Shown one piece after another: positions 1 through 10,049 of a stretch of DNA of 46,749 nucleotides. The stretch is taken from the NCBI GenBank assembly GCA_016779605.1, contig JADHNH010000016.1, positions 1-46,749 on the forward strand. The letters are read 5' to 3'. The DNA comes from Nevskia sp. (GTDB taxonomy: Bacteria; Pseudomonadota; Gammaproteobacteria; Nevskiales; Nevskiaceae). Within the stretch, counting starts at the first letter, position 1. Each line of letters opens with the position of its first letter. The notes beneath the pieces were generated by a model, which was given only the letters and a program-made list of their open reading frames with translations, was not told where the DNA came from and did not search any database. The position numbers and the translations under genes are program-made.

Positions 1-145
1 CGGCGCGCGCCCGGTGCTGGTGCTTACCGGCAAGGGCGAGCGCACCCGCGCGCAGCACGTGCTGGACGGCGTGCCGGTCTACAAGGACCTGGCCGAGTTC
101 GCCCGCGCCTGGATCGCGGCGGGTGGCACGAGCCAGCCGTGGTAA
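1..145 (+). CDS. gmhB: C-terminal end of D-glycero-beta-D-manno-heptose 1,7-bisphosphate 7-phosphatase (partial)
   Basis: Only the last 47 codons are inside the window, read from base 2 to the TAA at 143-145. The peptide contains a V-L-V-L-T-G-K-G-E-R-T motif followed by G-V-P-V-Y-K-D-L-A-E-F. This is the usual C-terminal end of GmhB-type HAD phosphatases, where the TGKG segment closes the active site and a short helix ends the protein. GmhB removes the 7-phosphate of heptose bisphosphate in the cytoplasm during ADP-heptose synthesis for the LPS core. The assignment rests on this short tail alone; another histidinol-phosphatase-like HAD protein remains possible. It converges on folB across a hairpin-forming repeat. 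Confidence 0.6.
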   Translation, partial: GARPVLVLTGKGERTRAQHVLDGVPVYKDLAEFARAWIAAGGTSQPW

Positions 146-151
146 TCGGTG

Positions 152-240
152 CGCGAATGAACGCCAATAAACGCGAATAACAGCCAACCAAACTGATAAT
201 AAGGTTTGTTTTTATTGGCGTTTATTGGCGTTCATTTGCG
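152..240. repeat. 29-bp inverted repeat between convergent genes
   Basis: The left arm is 152-180 and the right arm 212-240, with a 31-bp spacer. The arms are reverse complements except at two positions. Each arm holds AATGAACGCCAATAAACGC. The repeat sits exactly between the stops of gmhB (+) and folB (-), so a transcript from either side would form the same long hairpin. It is AT-rich against a very GC-rich background. It may act as a bidirectional terminator or be a dispersed repeat. Confidence 0.8.
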
Positions 241-265
241 GACCGCATTTAGCTTTTCTCTACGC

Positions 266-649
266 TCAGCGCCCGCACACCGCGTAGTCCTCGCGCCGCC
301 GCTCGATGCGCACCGCCACGTTGCGCGCTTCCGGCACCGCACCGGGCTTGCCGATGGCCAGGCGCAGCCACAGGATCGGGTGGCGTTCGAACAGCAGCCG
401 CGCGATCGATTCGGCCAGCGTCTCCAGCAGGCGGAACTCGCGCGCGGCGGCGAAGGCGATCAGCTCGTCCGCCACCGCCTTGTAATCCACAGCGTCGCGC
501 AGCCGGTCGCTGGCGGCGGCGTTGCGCAGGTCGATGCCCAGCTCCAGGTCCAGCAGCAGCGGCCGCGGCTGATGCTGCTCCCAGGCATGCACGCCGATGA
601 TGGTGCGCACCTGCAGGCCTTCGATGAGGATGCTGTCACCGCTGGTCAA
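266..649 (-). CDS. folB: Dihydroneopterin aldolase
   Basis: The product has 127 residues, near the usual 118-125 for FolB. It starts D-S-I-L-I-E-G-L-Q-V-R-T-I-I-G-V, then D-Y-K-A-V-A-D-E-L and F-R-L-L-E-T-L-A-E-S-I-A, the conserved core of dihydroneopterin aldolase/epimerase. The enzyme cleaves 7,8-dihydroneopterin to 6-hydroxymethyl-dihydropterin and glycolaldehyde in cytoplasmic folate synthesis. The start is a TTG at 649-647, two bases after the tsaD stop, with GGAG inside the tsaD end as ribosome binding site. The frame stays open further upstream, but that would lie inside tsaD and resembles nothing. It is probably translationally coupled to tsaD. Confidence 0.9.
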   Translation of the reverse strand: MTSGDSILIEGLQVRTIIGVHAWEQHQPRPLLLDLELGIDLRNAAASDRLRDAVDYKAVADELIAFAAAREFRLLETLAESIARLLFERHPILWLRLAIGKPGAVPEARNVAVRIERRREDYAVCGR

Positions 650-651
650 GG

Positions 652-1701
652 CTATTGCGCTCCGGCCAGCGGCGCTGCGTCCGGCGGCGTCAGTTCCTGC
701 AGGGGCCAGCGCGCCCGCGCCTGCACGCCGGCGGATGCCGGCTGTGCGGATCCGCTGCGGGCCCAGCCGGCGTAGGCGATCATGGCCGCGTTGTCGGTGC
801 AAAACTCGGGCCGCGGGAAGAACAGCTCGATGCCCTGCCGTTGCGCGGCCTGCGCCAGCTTGTCGCGCAGGCGCCGGTTGGCGCCGACGCCGCCGGCCAC
901 GATCAGGCGCTCCAGGCCGGTCTGCTCGACCGCGCGCCGGCACTTGATCGCCAGGGTGTCGGTCACCGCCTCTTCGAACGCCAGGGCGATGTCGGCCCGG
1001 GTCTGCTCGTCGGCGTCCCTGGGCAGTGCGGTGAGCACCGCGGTCTTCAGGCCGCTGAAGCTGAACTCCAGCCCCGGACGGTCGGTCATCGGCCGGGCGA
1101 AGCGGAACCGGCCGGGGCTGCCGTGCTGCGCCAGCAGGGCGAGCTGCGGCCCGCCCGGGTAGGACAGGCCCAGCGCCTTGGCGGTCTTGTCGAAGGCCTC
1201 GCCGGCGGCGTCGTCGAGGGTGTCGCCGATGATGTCGTAGCGGCCCACGCCGTCCACCCGCGCCAGCATCGAGTGCCCGCCCGACACCAGCAGCGCCAGG
1301 AACGGGAATTCCGGCCGGCGCCGCTCCAGCATGGGCGCCAGCAGGTGGCCTTCCAGGTGGTGCACCGGGATCAGCCGGGCGCCGCTGGCCGTGGCCAGCC
1401 CGGCGGCGAACGAAGCCCCCACCAGCAGCGCGCCGATCAGCCCCGGCCCGGCGGTGTAGGCCACCGCCGCGATCTCCGGCAGGGTCACGCCGGCGGTGCG
1501 CAGCGTGTCCGCGACCAGGCCGTTGATGCGGCCGACATGGTCGCGCGCCGCCAGCTCCGGCACCACGCCGCCATATTCGGCGTGCAGCGCCGCCTGGCTG
1601 TGCAGGACGTGCGCCAGCAGCCCGCGCGCGCCGTCGTACACCGCCACCGCGGTTTCGTCGCAGGAGGTCTCGATGCCGAGGATGGGGCCGGAAGCGGGCA
1701 T
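652..1701 (-). CDS. tsaD: tRNA N6-adenosine threonylcarbamoyltransferase
   Basis: The 349-residue product is a full-length TsaD/Kae1/Gcp ATPase-fold protein. It opens with [11 protein letters not shown] and has the metal-binding H-H-L-E-G-H at residues 114-119, then L-L-V-S-G-G-H-S and the late V-A-G-G-V-G-A-N. It transfers threonylcarbamoyl from TC-AMP to A37 of ANN-decoding tRNAs, together with TsaB and TsaE, in the cytoplasm. The ATG at 1701 is the first codon of the conserved N-terminus. It is divergent from rpsU, a common arrangement in gammaproteobacteria, and folB follows two bases after its stop. Confidence 0.97.
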   Translation of the reverse strand: MPASGPILGIETSCDETAVAVYDGARGLLAHVLHSQAALHAEYGGVVPELAARDHVGRINGLVADTLRTAGVTLPEIAAVAYTAGPGLIGALLVGASFAAGLATASGARLIPVHHLEGHLLAPMLERRRPEFPFLALLVSGGHSMLARVDGVGRYDIIGDTLDDAAGEAFDKTAKALGLSYPGGPQLALLAQHGSPGRFRFARPMTDRPGLEFSFSGLKTAVLTALPRDADEQTRADIALAFEEAVTDTLAIKCRRAVEQTGLERLIVAGGVGANRRLRDKLAQAAQRQGIELFFPRPEFCTDNAAMIAYAGWARSGSAQPASAGVQARARWPLQELTPPDAAPLAGAQ

Positions 1702-1718
1702 GGGGCGACTATTGTGAC

Positions 1719-1757
1719 GGGAATCGCGAATCGGGATTCGGGAATCGAGATTCCCGG
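1719..1757. repeat. GAATC-type short palindromic repeat cluster
   Basis: Closely spaced GAATCGCGAATC, GGGATTCGGGAATC and GAGATTCCCGG units alternate in orientation and can form small stem-loops. The same units recur at 18110-18141 inside the start region of the VirJ-like gene. Here they lie in the divergent tsaD/rpsU intergenic region. Confidence 0.7.
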
Positions 1758-1813
1758 CGGCTCGATCCCCGGCGGTGCAGTGAATCGCCGGAAAAGCCGG
1801 GCTGCCGCCATTT

Positions 1814-1842
1814 TTGCTTTACCGGCCGCAACCGTCTAGAAT
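1814..1842 (+). promoter_or_regulatory. Predicted sigma-70 promoter of the rpsU operon
   Basis: TTGCTT at 1814-1819 and TAGAAT at 1837-1842 are separated by 17 bp, close to the sigma-70 consensus. It lies about 50 bp upstream of the rpsU ATG. This is a sequence match only. Confidence 0.65.
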
Positions 1843-1891
1843 TTCGCCCCCTGCCCCCCGGGGATCGTCCCCATGTGCCGAGATTGATTGC

Positions 1892-2107
1892 ATGCCGAGC
1901 GTCCGCGTCCGCGAAAACGAGCCCTTTGAAGTCGCTCTGCGCCGTTTCAAGCGCACCTGCGAAAAAGCCGGCGTCCTCACGGACCTGCGCTCCCACGAGT
2001 TCTTCGAAAAGCCCAGCCAGGAGCGCAAGCGCAAGCGCGCCGCGGCGGTGAAGCGGCAGGCCAAGCGCGTTTCGCGGGAAACTACCCGTCAAACCCGGTT
2101 GTACTGA
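1892..2107 (+). CDS. rpsU: 30S ribosomal protein bS21
   Basis: The 71-residue, strongly basic product begins [27 protein letters not shown] and ends T-R-Q-T-R-L-Y, the standard bS21 sequence and length. bS21 sits by the anti-Shine-Dalgarno end of 16S rRNA and helps initiation. The frame is open 78 bases further up, but the conserved protein starts at the ATG at 1892. It is the first gene of the macromolecular-synthesis operon (rpsU-yqeY-dnaG-rpoD), with an attenuator-like hairpin directly after it. Confidence 0.97.
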   Translation: MPSVRVRENEPFEVALRRFKRTCEKAGVLTDLRSHEFFEKPSQERKRKRAAAVKRQAKRVSRETTRQTRLY

Positions 2108-2164
2108 CGTCCTGACAAGCACGGCGCCATCCGTGGCGCCGACTGTTGGAAAAGGCTAACTTGA

Positions 2165-2190
2165 ATCCGCGCCGGCCGGCGCGGATTTTT
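2165..2190 (+). terminator. Intrinsic terminator/attenuator after rpsU
   Basis: A perfect 22-bp palindrome at 2165-2186 (half-site ATCCGCGCCGG) is followed by a T-run at 2186-2190. This is the classic position of the attenuator in rpsU-dnaG-rpoD operons, letting rpsU be expressed above the distal genes. Confidence 0.85.
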
Positions 2191-2208
2191 CGTTTCTGGA
2201 GCATTCCC

Positions 2209-2661
2209 ATGTCCGATCTCAAGACCCGTGTCGCGGACGACGTCAAGGTGGCGATGAAGTCGGGCGACAAGGCGCGGCTTTCGACCCTGCGGCTGCTGTC
2301 GGCCGAGCTGAAGCAGCGCGAGGTGGTGGACGCGGTGGAGCTGACCGACGCGGTGGTGGTGGCGGCGGTGGAGAAGATGATCAAGCAGCGGCGCGACTCC
2401 GAGGCGCAGTTCCGCAGCGGCAACCGGCCCGAGTTGGCCGACAAGGAAGCGCAGGAAATCGCGGTGCTGGCGGCCTACCTGCCGCAGCAGCTCTCAGCCG
2501 CCGAGGTGGAAGCGCTGATCGGCGAGGCGATCGCCGCCACCGGCGCGGCGGGCGGCAAGGACATGGGCAAGGTGATGGCCTGGATCAAGCCGAAGGTCGC
2601 CGGCCGCACCGATATGGGCAAACTTTCCGGCCTGATCAAGGGCAAGCTGTCGGGGCCATAG
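2209..2661 (+). CDS. yqeY: GatB/YqeY domain protein
   Basis: The 150-residue product matches the YqeY family along its whole length: M-S-D-L-K-T-R-V-A-D-D-V-K-V-A-M-K, then L-S-T-L-R-L-L-S-A-E-L-K and G-K-D-M-G-K-V-M near the end. The family is related to the tRNA-binding tail domain of GatB and is thought to bind tRNA or influence amidation, but its role is not settled. The ATG at 2209 has TGGAGC upstream; the open frame before it overlaps the terminator and is not conserved. It lies between rpsU and dnaG, a common position in proteobacteria. Confidence 0.93.
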   Translation: MSDLKTRVADDVKVAMKSGDKARLSTLRLLSAELKQREVVDAVELTDAVVVAAVEKMIKQRRDSEAQFRSGNRPELADKEAQEIAVLAAYLPQQLSAAEVEALIGEAIAATGAAGGKDMGKVMAWIKPKVAGRTDMGKLSGLIKGKLSGP

Positions 2662-2870
2662 GGCGGGCAGTGCCCGCCATGACCACGGGTGCCTGCGCGT
2701 AGGCCCGGCCGCGCCCGCATCGATGCTGGCACCGGCGGTTGCGTCGGGTACGGCACAGCCCACACTGATATAAGCAGCAATGGCGGCCACGGCCCGCCCT
2801 ACCACCTCCGGTCTGCTGTGTCCGCCCTCACTGCCGGTGCTAGCATCGTGGCGGGCATGGCCCGCCCTAC
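2659..2870. repeat. Cluster of three REP-like palindromes in a larger inverted arrangement
   Basis: Three GGCGGGC-GCCCGCC-type hairpins occur at 2659-2680, 2780-2802 and 2849-2870. The first is inverted relative to the other two. A further pair, 2718-2736 and 2833-2850 (ATGCTGGCACCGGC and its near reverse complement), lies inside them. The region fills the 221 bp between yqeY and dnaG, where I see no gene. Confidence 0.75.
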
Positions 2871-2882
2871 CCTTAGGTGGCG

Positions 2883-4637
2883 ATGTCGAGGATTCCGCAA
2901 AGCTTCATCCAGGACCTGCTGGCGCGCACCGACATCGTCGAGGTGGTCGGCTCGCGGGTGGAGCTCAAGCGCGCCGGGCGCGAGTACAAGGGCCTGTCGC
3001 CGTTCACCAACGAAAAGACCCCCTCGTTCTTCGTTTCGCCGGCCAAGCAGATGTTCTTCTGCTTCTCCTCCGGCAAGAGCGGCAACGCCATCGGCTTCCT
3101 GATGGACAACGACCGCCTGAGCTTCGTCGAGGCGGTGGAGGAGCTGGCCAAGCGCGCCGGCCTGGCGGTGCCGCGCGAAGGCGGCGGCGCGCCGGAGCAG
3201 CTGGTGCTGGAAGGCCCGCTGGACGCCCTGGCGGCGGCCGAGCGCTTCTACCGCGGCCAGCTGCGCAAGCACCAGCCGGCGATCGACTACCTGAAGAAGC
3301 GCGGGCTGTCGGGCGACACCGCCAAGCTTTTCGGCATCGGCTACGCGCCGGAATCCTGGGACGCGCTGGCGCGGCTGTTCCCCGACCCCACCCATGCGCT
3401 GACCGCCGGGCTGCTGATCGAGCGCGACGGCGGCCACGGCGCCTACGACCGTTTCCGCAACCGCATCATGTTCCCGATCCGCGACACCCGCGGCCGGGTG
3501 ATCGCCTTCGGCGGGCGCACCCTGGGCAACGACCCGGCGAAGTACCTGAACTCGCCGGAGACGCCGCTGTTCCACAAGGGTCGCAACCTGTTCGGCCTGT
3601 ACGAAGCCAAGCAGTCGAGCAAGGCCGAACTGGCTTACCTGCTGGTGGTCGAAGGCTACATGGACGTAGTGATGCTGGCGCAGCACGGCATCCGCAACGT
3701 GGTGGCGACCCTCGGCACGGCCACCACGCACGAGCACCTGGCGCTGCTGTTCAAGTCCACCCCGCGCGTGGTGTTCTGCTTCGACGGCGACCGCGCCGGC
3801 CGCTCGGCGGCGTGGCGGGCGCTGGAGCAGGCCCTGCCGGAAGTCTACGAAGGCCGCGAATGCCGCTTCATGTTCCTGCCGGACGGGCACGACCCGGACA
3901 CGCTGGTGCAGGAAATCGGCGCCGAGGCGTTCCGGCAGCGCGTGGAGCAGGCGGTGGCGCTGTCGGATTTCCTGCTCGGCGAACTGGGCAAGCAGGTGCA
4001 GCTCGACACCCTGGACGGCCGCGCGCGCCTGGCCGGCCTGGCGCGGCCGCACCTGGAGCGCATGCGCCAGGGCGCCCTGCGCACCCTGATCGTGGACGAG
4101 CTGGCGCGCCTCACGCGCATGGGCCGCCAGGACCTGGACGCGCTGCTGGCCAGCCGCCAGGCGCCGGCGGCGAATGCGGAGGCACCGGCGGCACGCCCCG
4201 AGCACCCCGGTGCCCGGCCGGTGAAGCGCGCCCTGCAGCTGCTGCTGGAACGCCCCGACCTGGCGCAGCGGGTGGAGCACGTCGAGCAGCTTGCCGCCTC
4301 GGCGCAGCCGGGCATGGACATCCTGCTGGCGGCGATTGAAATATTCCGCGAGCAGCCCCAGCTTAAGGTCAGCCAGCTGCTGGAGCAGTGGCGCGATACC
4401 GCCCGCGGCGCCGCGCTGGGCCGCATCCTCGGCACGGAGATTCCGCTGGACCAGGCCGGGCTCGAACGCGAGTTCGACGACGCGGTGACCCTGCTGCGCC
4501 GCCGGGCGCTGCGGGGCCGGGCCCAGACCCTGCTGGAGCAGGCGCGCAGCGGCACCCTGGCGCCGGCGGAGACCCGCGAGCTCGAGCAGATCACCCGCCA
4601 GCTCGCCGGCCAGGCGCCCGATGGCGCCCCGATTTGA
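2883..4637 (+). CDS. dnaG: DNA primase with degenerate zinc finger
   Basis: The 584-residue product makes RNA primers on the lagging strand with DnaB. The order is an N-terminal CHC2 zinc-finger region (about 35-95), the catalytic core with TOPRIM domain (V-E-G-Y-M-D with E257; D301-G-D303), and a C-terminal DnaB-interacting domain. In the usual finger (C-P-F-H ... C-F-G-C) this protein has S39-P-F-T42 and C60-F-S-S63, so only one of four zinc ligands remains. A similar S-P-F ... C-F-S-S pattern is, from memory, normal in alphaproteobacterial DnaG, so this is probably functional. The ATG at 2883 has AGG five bases before it; a GTG two codons earlier is the alternative. Confidence 0.96.
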   Translation: MSRIPQSFIQDLLARTDIVEVVGSRVELKRAGREYKGLSPFTNEKTPSFFVSPAKQMFFCFSSGKSGNAIGFLMDNDRLSFVEAVEELAKRAGLAVPREGGGAPEQLVLEGPLDALAAAERFYRGQLRKHQPAIDYLKKRGLSGDTAKLFGIGYAPESWDALARLFPDPTHALTAGLLIERDGGHGAYDRFRNRIMFPIRDTRGRVIAFGGRTLGNDPAKYLNSPETPLFHKGRNLFGLYEAKQSSKAELAYLLVVEGYMDVVMLAQHGIRNVVATLGTATTHEHLALLFKSTPRVVFCFDGDRAGRSAAWRALEQALPEVYEGRECRFMFLPDGHDPDTLVQEIGAEAFRQRVEQAVALSDFLLGELGKQVQLDTLDGRARLAGLARPHLERMRQGALRTLIVDELARLTRMGRQDLDALLASRQAPAANAEAPAARPEHPGARPVKRALQLLLERPDLAQRVEHVEQLAASAQPGMDILLAAIEIFREQPQLKVSQLLEQWRDTARGAALGRILGTEIPLDQAGLEREFDDAVTLLRRRALRGRAQTLLEQARSGTLAPAETRELEQITRQLAGQAPDGAPI

Positions 4638-4705
4638 CGCGGCATCCCTCCCGCGCCGGCAGGCCCGGAGGATGTCGCGGCGCGGTCCGGCCGGCTCCCG
4701 CCGGC

Positions 4706-4735
4706 TGGTCTGAAACCATGGAGCTGGGGTAAAAT
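4706..4735 (+). promoter_or_regulatory. Possible internal promoter for rpoD
   Basis: TAAAAT at 4730-4735 is a good -10 in the 189-bp dnaG-rpoD gap. The best -35 candidate, TGGTCT at 4706-4711, is weak. Internal promoters before rpoD are usual in this operon. Confidence 0.4.
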
Positions 4736-4826
4736 GCCCAGTTCTGGGCCGGCTTTCAGCCGGGTCGGCCCACCGGACGGCGTCCCCACGCCCCCACCCG
4801 GACGAGCCAGGCTCGCGAGACGTTGA

Positions 4827-6671
<1,845 letters not shown>

Positions 6672-6695
6672 AGCCCGCCGTTCGGCATGGATCGA

Positions 6696-6726
6696 AAGGC
6701 CCCGCTACGCGGGGCCTTTTGTTTTG
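6696..6726 (+). terminator. Intrinsic terminator after rpoD
   Basis: AAAGGCCCCG and CGGGGCCTTTT pair around a short loop and are followed by GTTTTG. It lies 25 bp after the rpoD stop and closes the operon. Confidence 0.92.
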
Positions 6727-6815
6727 TGCGCCGCCGGGACGGACGCGGATGCGCATAGCCGGCCGTACCGCTTTTCTTCCCCTCCTCCGCGCGGGAGGTA
6801 ATTGAGTGGGGGGAC

Positions 6816-6880
6816 GCCTCTCCCTCCGGGAGAGGCCGCGCCGCCAGGCGCGGGTGAGGGTCGGCGGTTCGACGGAGTGT
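6816..6880. repeat. CTCTCCC/GGGAGAGG repeat unit
   Basis: GCCTCTCCC and GGGAGAGGC form a hairpin at 6816-6836. It is followed by GCGCC-GGCGC, a GGGTGAGGG tract and GGCGGTTCGAC. Related units occur at 7336-7373, 25446-25575, 36166-36283 and 46243-46280. I see no gene in 6727-6912. Confidence 0.8.
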
Positions 6881-6912
6881 TTGCACAGCCGAGCCCGCCC
6901 GACTGTCTTCAC

Positions 6913-7224
6913 TCACGGCGAGGGGACGGTGCGCACCGGCGCAGCCGCCCGGTCGCCGACGACGGTGGACCATTGCCGCACGCGCCAGCCCGTGACCAGG
7001 CCGTTGCGCACATAAGGATCCGCCTGCGCGAAGGCTTCGGCGACGGCCGGCGAGTCGCCGCGGAACAGGAGCATGGCGCCGTCCACCGGGTCGGCCAGGG
7101 CTCCGGCCAGGATCAGCTCGCCGCGCGCGTGCGCGGCCCAGGCCAGCGACAGGTGCCAGTTGCGGAACTGGGGGCGGCGCTCCAGGTAGTCGGGCGCCAG
7201 GTCGTAGAACAGCACGAAATGCAT
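6913..7224 (-). CDS. YciI-like family protein
   Basis: The 103-residue product has the ferredoxin-like YciI family pattern: M-H-F-V-L-F-Y-D-L start, R-N-W-H-L-S-L-A-W near residue 25, then G-E-L-I-L-A-G-A-L-A-D-P and D-P-Y-V-R-N-G-L. The central His and the Asp of A-L-A-D-P are the residues usually proposed as active in this family. The physiological role is not established; relatives include YCII-domain hydrolases. The ATG at 7224 has GGAGG eight bases upstream; an in-frame GTG five codons earlier overlaps that site and is less likely. It is monocistronic. Confidence 0.8.
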   Translation of the reverse strand: MHFVLFYDLAPDYLERRPQFRNWHLSLAWAAHARGELILAGALADPVDGAMLLFRGDSPAVAEAFAQADPYVRNGLVTGWRVRQWSTVVGDRAAAPVRTVPSP

Positions 7225-7335
7225 GGAGCTTGCCTCCACAATGCGCGCGACGTTTTACGCGAACCGCCGGCCCTTCATCCTGCCCGCCGCCCTGCGGAAG
7301 CGTGGGTGCAAGGGAGACGCCGTGAATGAACTGCG

Positions 7336-7373
7336 GCCCTCTCCCCTACCCCTCTCCCGCAGGCGGGAGAGGG
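7336..7373. repeat. CTCTCCC/GGGAGAGG repeat unit downstream of gltA
   Basis: CCCTCTCCCGC at 7350-7360 pairs with GCGGGAGAGGG at 7363-7373, preceded by a further CCCTCTCCCCTACCC. It lies 26 bp past the gltA stop, so it could stabilise or terminate that transcript, though there is no T-run. Confidence 0.75.
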
Positions 7374-7398
7374 AAACAAGCAGCGGAGCGCCGGCCGC

Positions 7399-8697
7399 TC
7401 AGCGGGCGCCCAGCGCCTTGTACTCGCGCACCGGGGCGCCCACGTAGACCTGGCGCGGGCGGCCGATGCGCGGGCCGCCCTGCTCGGCGACCATCTCGGT
7501 CCAGTGCGCCACCCAGCCGACGGTGCGGGCGATGGCAAACATTGGCGTGAACATGTTCACCGGGATGCCCAGGGCCTTGTAGATGATGCCGGAGTAGAAG
7601 TCGACGTTCGGGTAGAGCTTGCGCTCCTTGAAGTAGTCGTCCGACAGGGCGATGTTTTCCAGCTCCAGCGCCAGCTCCAGCTGCGGGTCGCCTTCCTTGC
7701 CCAGGTGCTTGAGCACCTTGTGGCACTGCTCGCGGATGATGGTGGCGCGCGGGTCGAAGTTCTTGTACACGCGATGGCCGAAGCCCATCAGGCGCACGCC
7801 GCTGTTCTTGTCCTTGACCTTGGCCATGAACGAGGGGACGTTCTTGACCGTGCCGATCTCGCCCAGCATCTTCAGTACCGCCTCGTTGGCGCCGCCGTGG
7901 GCCGGGCCCCACAGCGCGGCGATGCCGGCGGCGATGGCGGCGTAGGGGTTGCAGCCGGTGGAGCCGGCCAGGCGCACGGTGGAGGTGGACGCGTTCTGCT
8001 CGTGGTCGGCGTGGAGGATGAACAGGATGTCGAGCGCCTTGGCCGCAACCGGGTCCACGTGGTACGGCTCGGCCGGCACCGCGAACATCATGTGCAGCAG
8101 GTTGGAGCAGTAGTCCAGGTGATTCTGCGGGTACATGAACGGCTGGCCGAAGAAGCGCTTGAAGGCCGCCGCGGCGATGGTCGGGATCTTCGCGATCATG
8201 CGGTGGGCGAAGATCTCGCGGTGCTTGGGATCGCGGTTGTTGGTGGTGTCGTGGTAGAACGCCGACAGCGAGCCGACCACGCCGGTGAGCATGGCCATGG
8301 GGTGGGCGTCGTAGTTGAAGCCGTCGAAGAAGCGCTTCAACGACTCGTTGATCATGGTGTGCTTGCGGATCGAGGTCTCGAACTCCTCGAGCGCGGCCTT
8401 GCCCGGCAGCTCGCCGTGCAGGATCAGGTAAGCCACTTCGATGAAGCTGGAATGCGCGGCGAGCTGGTCCACCGGGTAGCCGCGATACAACAGCACGCCC
8501 TTGTCGCCGTCGATGAAGGTGATGGCGCTCTTGCAGGAGCAGGTGGACGTGAACCCGGGGTCGTAAGTGAACAAGTCCAGCTTGTCGTAGACCTTGCCGA
8601 CGTCGGCGCCGGCCGGCCCCAGCGTGCCCTGCACCAGGGGCAGCGCGACTTTTTCGCCGGTCTGGTCGTTGACCAGGCTATAGGTTGGACTCGTCAT
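7399..8697 (-). CDS. gltA: Citrate synthase, type II
   Basis: The 432-residue product is a full-length hexameric-type GltA. It condenses acetyl-CoA with oxaloacetate as the entry step of the TCA cycle in the cytoplasm. The catalytic His is H267 in W-G-P-A-H-G-G-A-N and the catalytic Asp D366 in [14 protein letters not shown] carries the oxaloacetate-binding His and Arg. The N-terminal beta-rich extension (T-Y-S-L-V-N-D ... [20 protein letters not shown]) marks the Gram-negative NADH-sensitive class. It is transcribed alone toward the YciI gene. Confidence 0.97.
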   Translation of the reverse strand: MTSPTYSLVNDQTGEKVALPLVQGTLGPAGADVGKVYDKLDLFTYDPGFTSTCSCKSAITFIDGDKGVLLYRGYPVDQLAAHSSFIEVAYLILHGELPGKAALEEFETSIRKHTMINESLKRFFDGFNYDAHPMAMLTGVVGSLSAFYHDTTNNRDPKHREIFAHRMIAKIPTIAAAAFKRFFGQPFMYPQNHLDYCSNLLHMMFAVPAEPYHVDPVAAKALDILFILHADHEQNASTSTVRLAGSTGCNPYAAIAAGIAALWGPAHGGANEAVLKMLGEIGTVKNVPSFMAKVKDKNSGVRLMGFGHRVYKNFDPRATIIREQCHKVLKHLGKEGDPQLELALELENIALSDDYFKERKLYPNVDFYSGIIYKALGIPVNMFTPMFAIARTVGWVAHWTEMVAEQGGPRIGRPRQVYVGAPVREYKALGAR

Positions 8698-8932
8698 GAC
8701 TCACTCTCCAATGCTGCGACTTTCTGCGCTGATGGCCTGATGCGGCACTGCCACATCGACCCGCGTGACGCGGCCCGAGCCCGCACCTGAAGGGCTGCCG
8801 CGATCGGGGTCGTGGGGCTTTGTTACAGCGTAAGCATAGCGAGTTTTGGGCCGGCGCCGCCAGCGGGGGCGCGCGGCGGGAGCCCGGCTCCGGCAAGCCG
8901 GAGGGGGCCTTGGCGGTGGGGTCGCGGCCGGT

Positions 8933-10036
8933 TCAGGCCGGGTCGGCGCTGAGCACGCCGCGGCGCACCTGGTCTTCCTCGATGCTCTCGAACAGGGCCT
9001 TGAAGTTGCCCTCGCCGAAGCCTTCGTTGCCCTTGCGCTGGATGATCTCGAAAAAGATCGGTCCGATCACGGTGGCGGTGAAGATCTGCAGCAGGATGCC
9101 TTCGCGCCGGCCGCCGTCCAGCAGCAGGCGCAGCGCCCGCAGGCGCGCCAGGTCTTCGCCGTGGCCGGGCACGCGCGCGTCCAGCTTTTCATAGTAGGTG
9201 TCCGGCGTGTCCATGAACGCCACGCCGCGCGCGCGCAGGGCGGCGACAGCGGCGTAGATGTCGTCGGTGGCCAGCGCCAGGTGCTGGATGCCTTCGCCGC
9301 GGTAGTCGCGGATGAACTCGGCGATCTGGCTCCTGTCGTCGGCGCTTTCGTTGATGGGGATGCGGATCTTGCCGCAGGGGCTGGTCATGGCGCGCGAGAC
9401 GAGGCCAGTGTGGCGGCCCTCGATGTCGAAATAGCGCAGCTCGCGGAAGTTGGCGATGCGCTCGTAGAAGCCGGCCCACCGGTCCATGTTGCCGCGGGCG
9501 ACGTTGTGGGTGAGGTGGTCCAGCCGCGCCAGGCCCACGCCGGCCGGATTGGGGTCGGCGCCGGGGATGGGCACGAAGTCCACGTCGTAGATGCTGCGCT
9601 CGCCGTGGCGGCCGATAGCCCCGCTACGCTCCTCGTAGCGGTCGATGAAGTACAGGACGCTGTTGCCGATGCCGTAGACCGCCGGCAGGTTGAGCTCCAT
9701 GAAGCCGGGCTTGGTGTCGAACGGCACCGCGCCGCGCGACACGGCGTAGGCATGGGCCTTGGGCGCGTCCTTCACGCGCCAGCCCATGGCGCAGGCGCTG
9801 GGGCCGTGGGTCTGCGCGAACTGGGCGAAGTGGGTATAGGGCGTGCCGTTGACCAGGAAATTGATGTCGCCCTGGCGGAACAGTGTCACGTCCTTGCTGC
9901 GGTGGCGGGCGACGGCGGTGAAGCCGAGCAGGCCGAACAGGCGATGGAGCTGCTCGATGCCGGCGCGGTCCGGCGCGGTGAACTCGACGAACTCGAAGCC
10001 GTCGGTGCCCAGCGGGTTGCTCGCATCGTCTGCCAT
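8933..10036 (-). CDS. hpd: 4-hydroxyphenylpyruvate dioxygenase
   Basis: The 367-residue product converts 4-hydroxyphenylpyruvate to homogentisate, with decarboxylation and side-chain migration, in Phe/Tyr breakdown. The iron triad is visible as H174 (R-L-D-H-L-T-H-N), H252 (G-I-Q-H-L-A-L-A) and E330 (I-F-F-E-I-I-Q-R). Two vicinal-oxygen-chelate domains and the usual C-terminal G-N-F-K-A-L-F-E-S-I-E are present. The ATG at 10036 has a strong AAGGAGGG; the longer open frame is a run of Arg codons overlapping the end of phhA. It lies 13 bp after phhA, so the two are surely co-transcribed. Confidence 0.96.
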   Translation of the reverse strand: MADDASNPLGTDGFEFVEFTAPDRAGIEQLHRLFGLLGFTAVARHRSKDVTLFRQGDINFLVNGTPYTHFAQFAQTHGPSACAMGWRVKDAPKAHAYAVSRGAVPFDTKPGFMELNLPAVYGIGNSVLYFIDRYEERSGAIGRHGERSIYDVDFVPIPGADPNPAGVGLARLDHLTHNVARGNMDRWAGFYERIANFRELRYFDIEGRHTGLVSRAMTSPCGKIRIPINESADDRSQIAEFIRDYRGEGIQHLALATDDIYAAVAALRARGVAFMDTPDTYYEKLDARVPGHGEDLARLRALRLLLDGGRREGILLQIFTATVIGPIFFEIIQRKGNEGFGEGNFKALFESIEEDQVRRGVLSADPA

Positions 10037-10049
10037 CGCGAACCCTCCT

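Noticed and set aside
6781-6803. Extra hairpin CCTCC/GGAGG downstream of the rpoD terminator
   Set aside because: It is short and GC-rich with no T-run, and the clear terminator lies upstream.
8832-8838. TATGCT as -10 of a gltA promoter on the minus strand
   Set aside because: No acceptable -35 element lies at the right distance.
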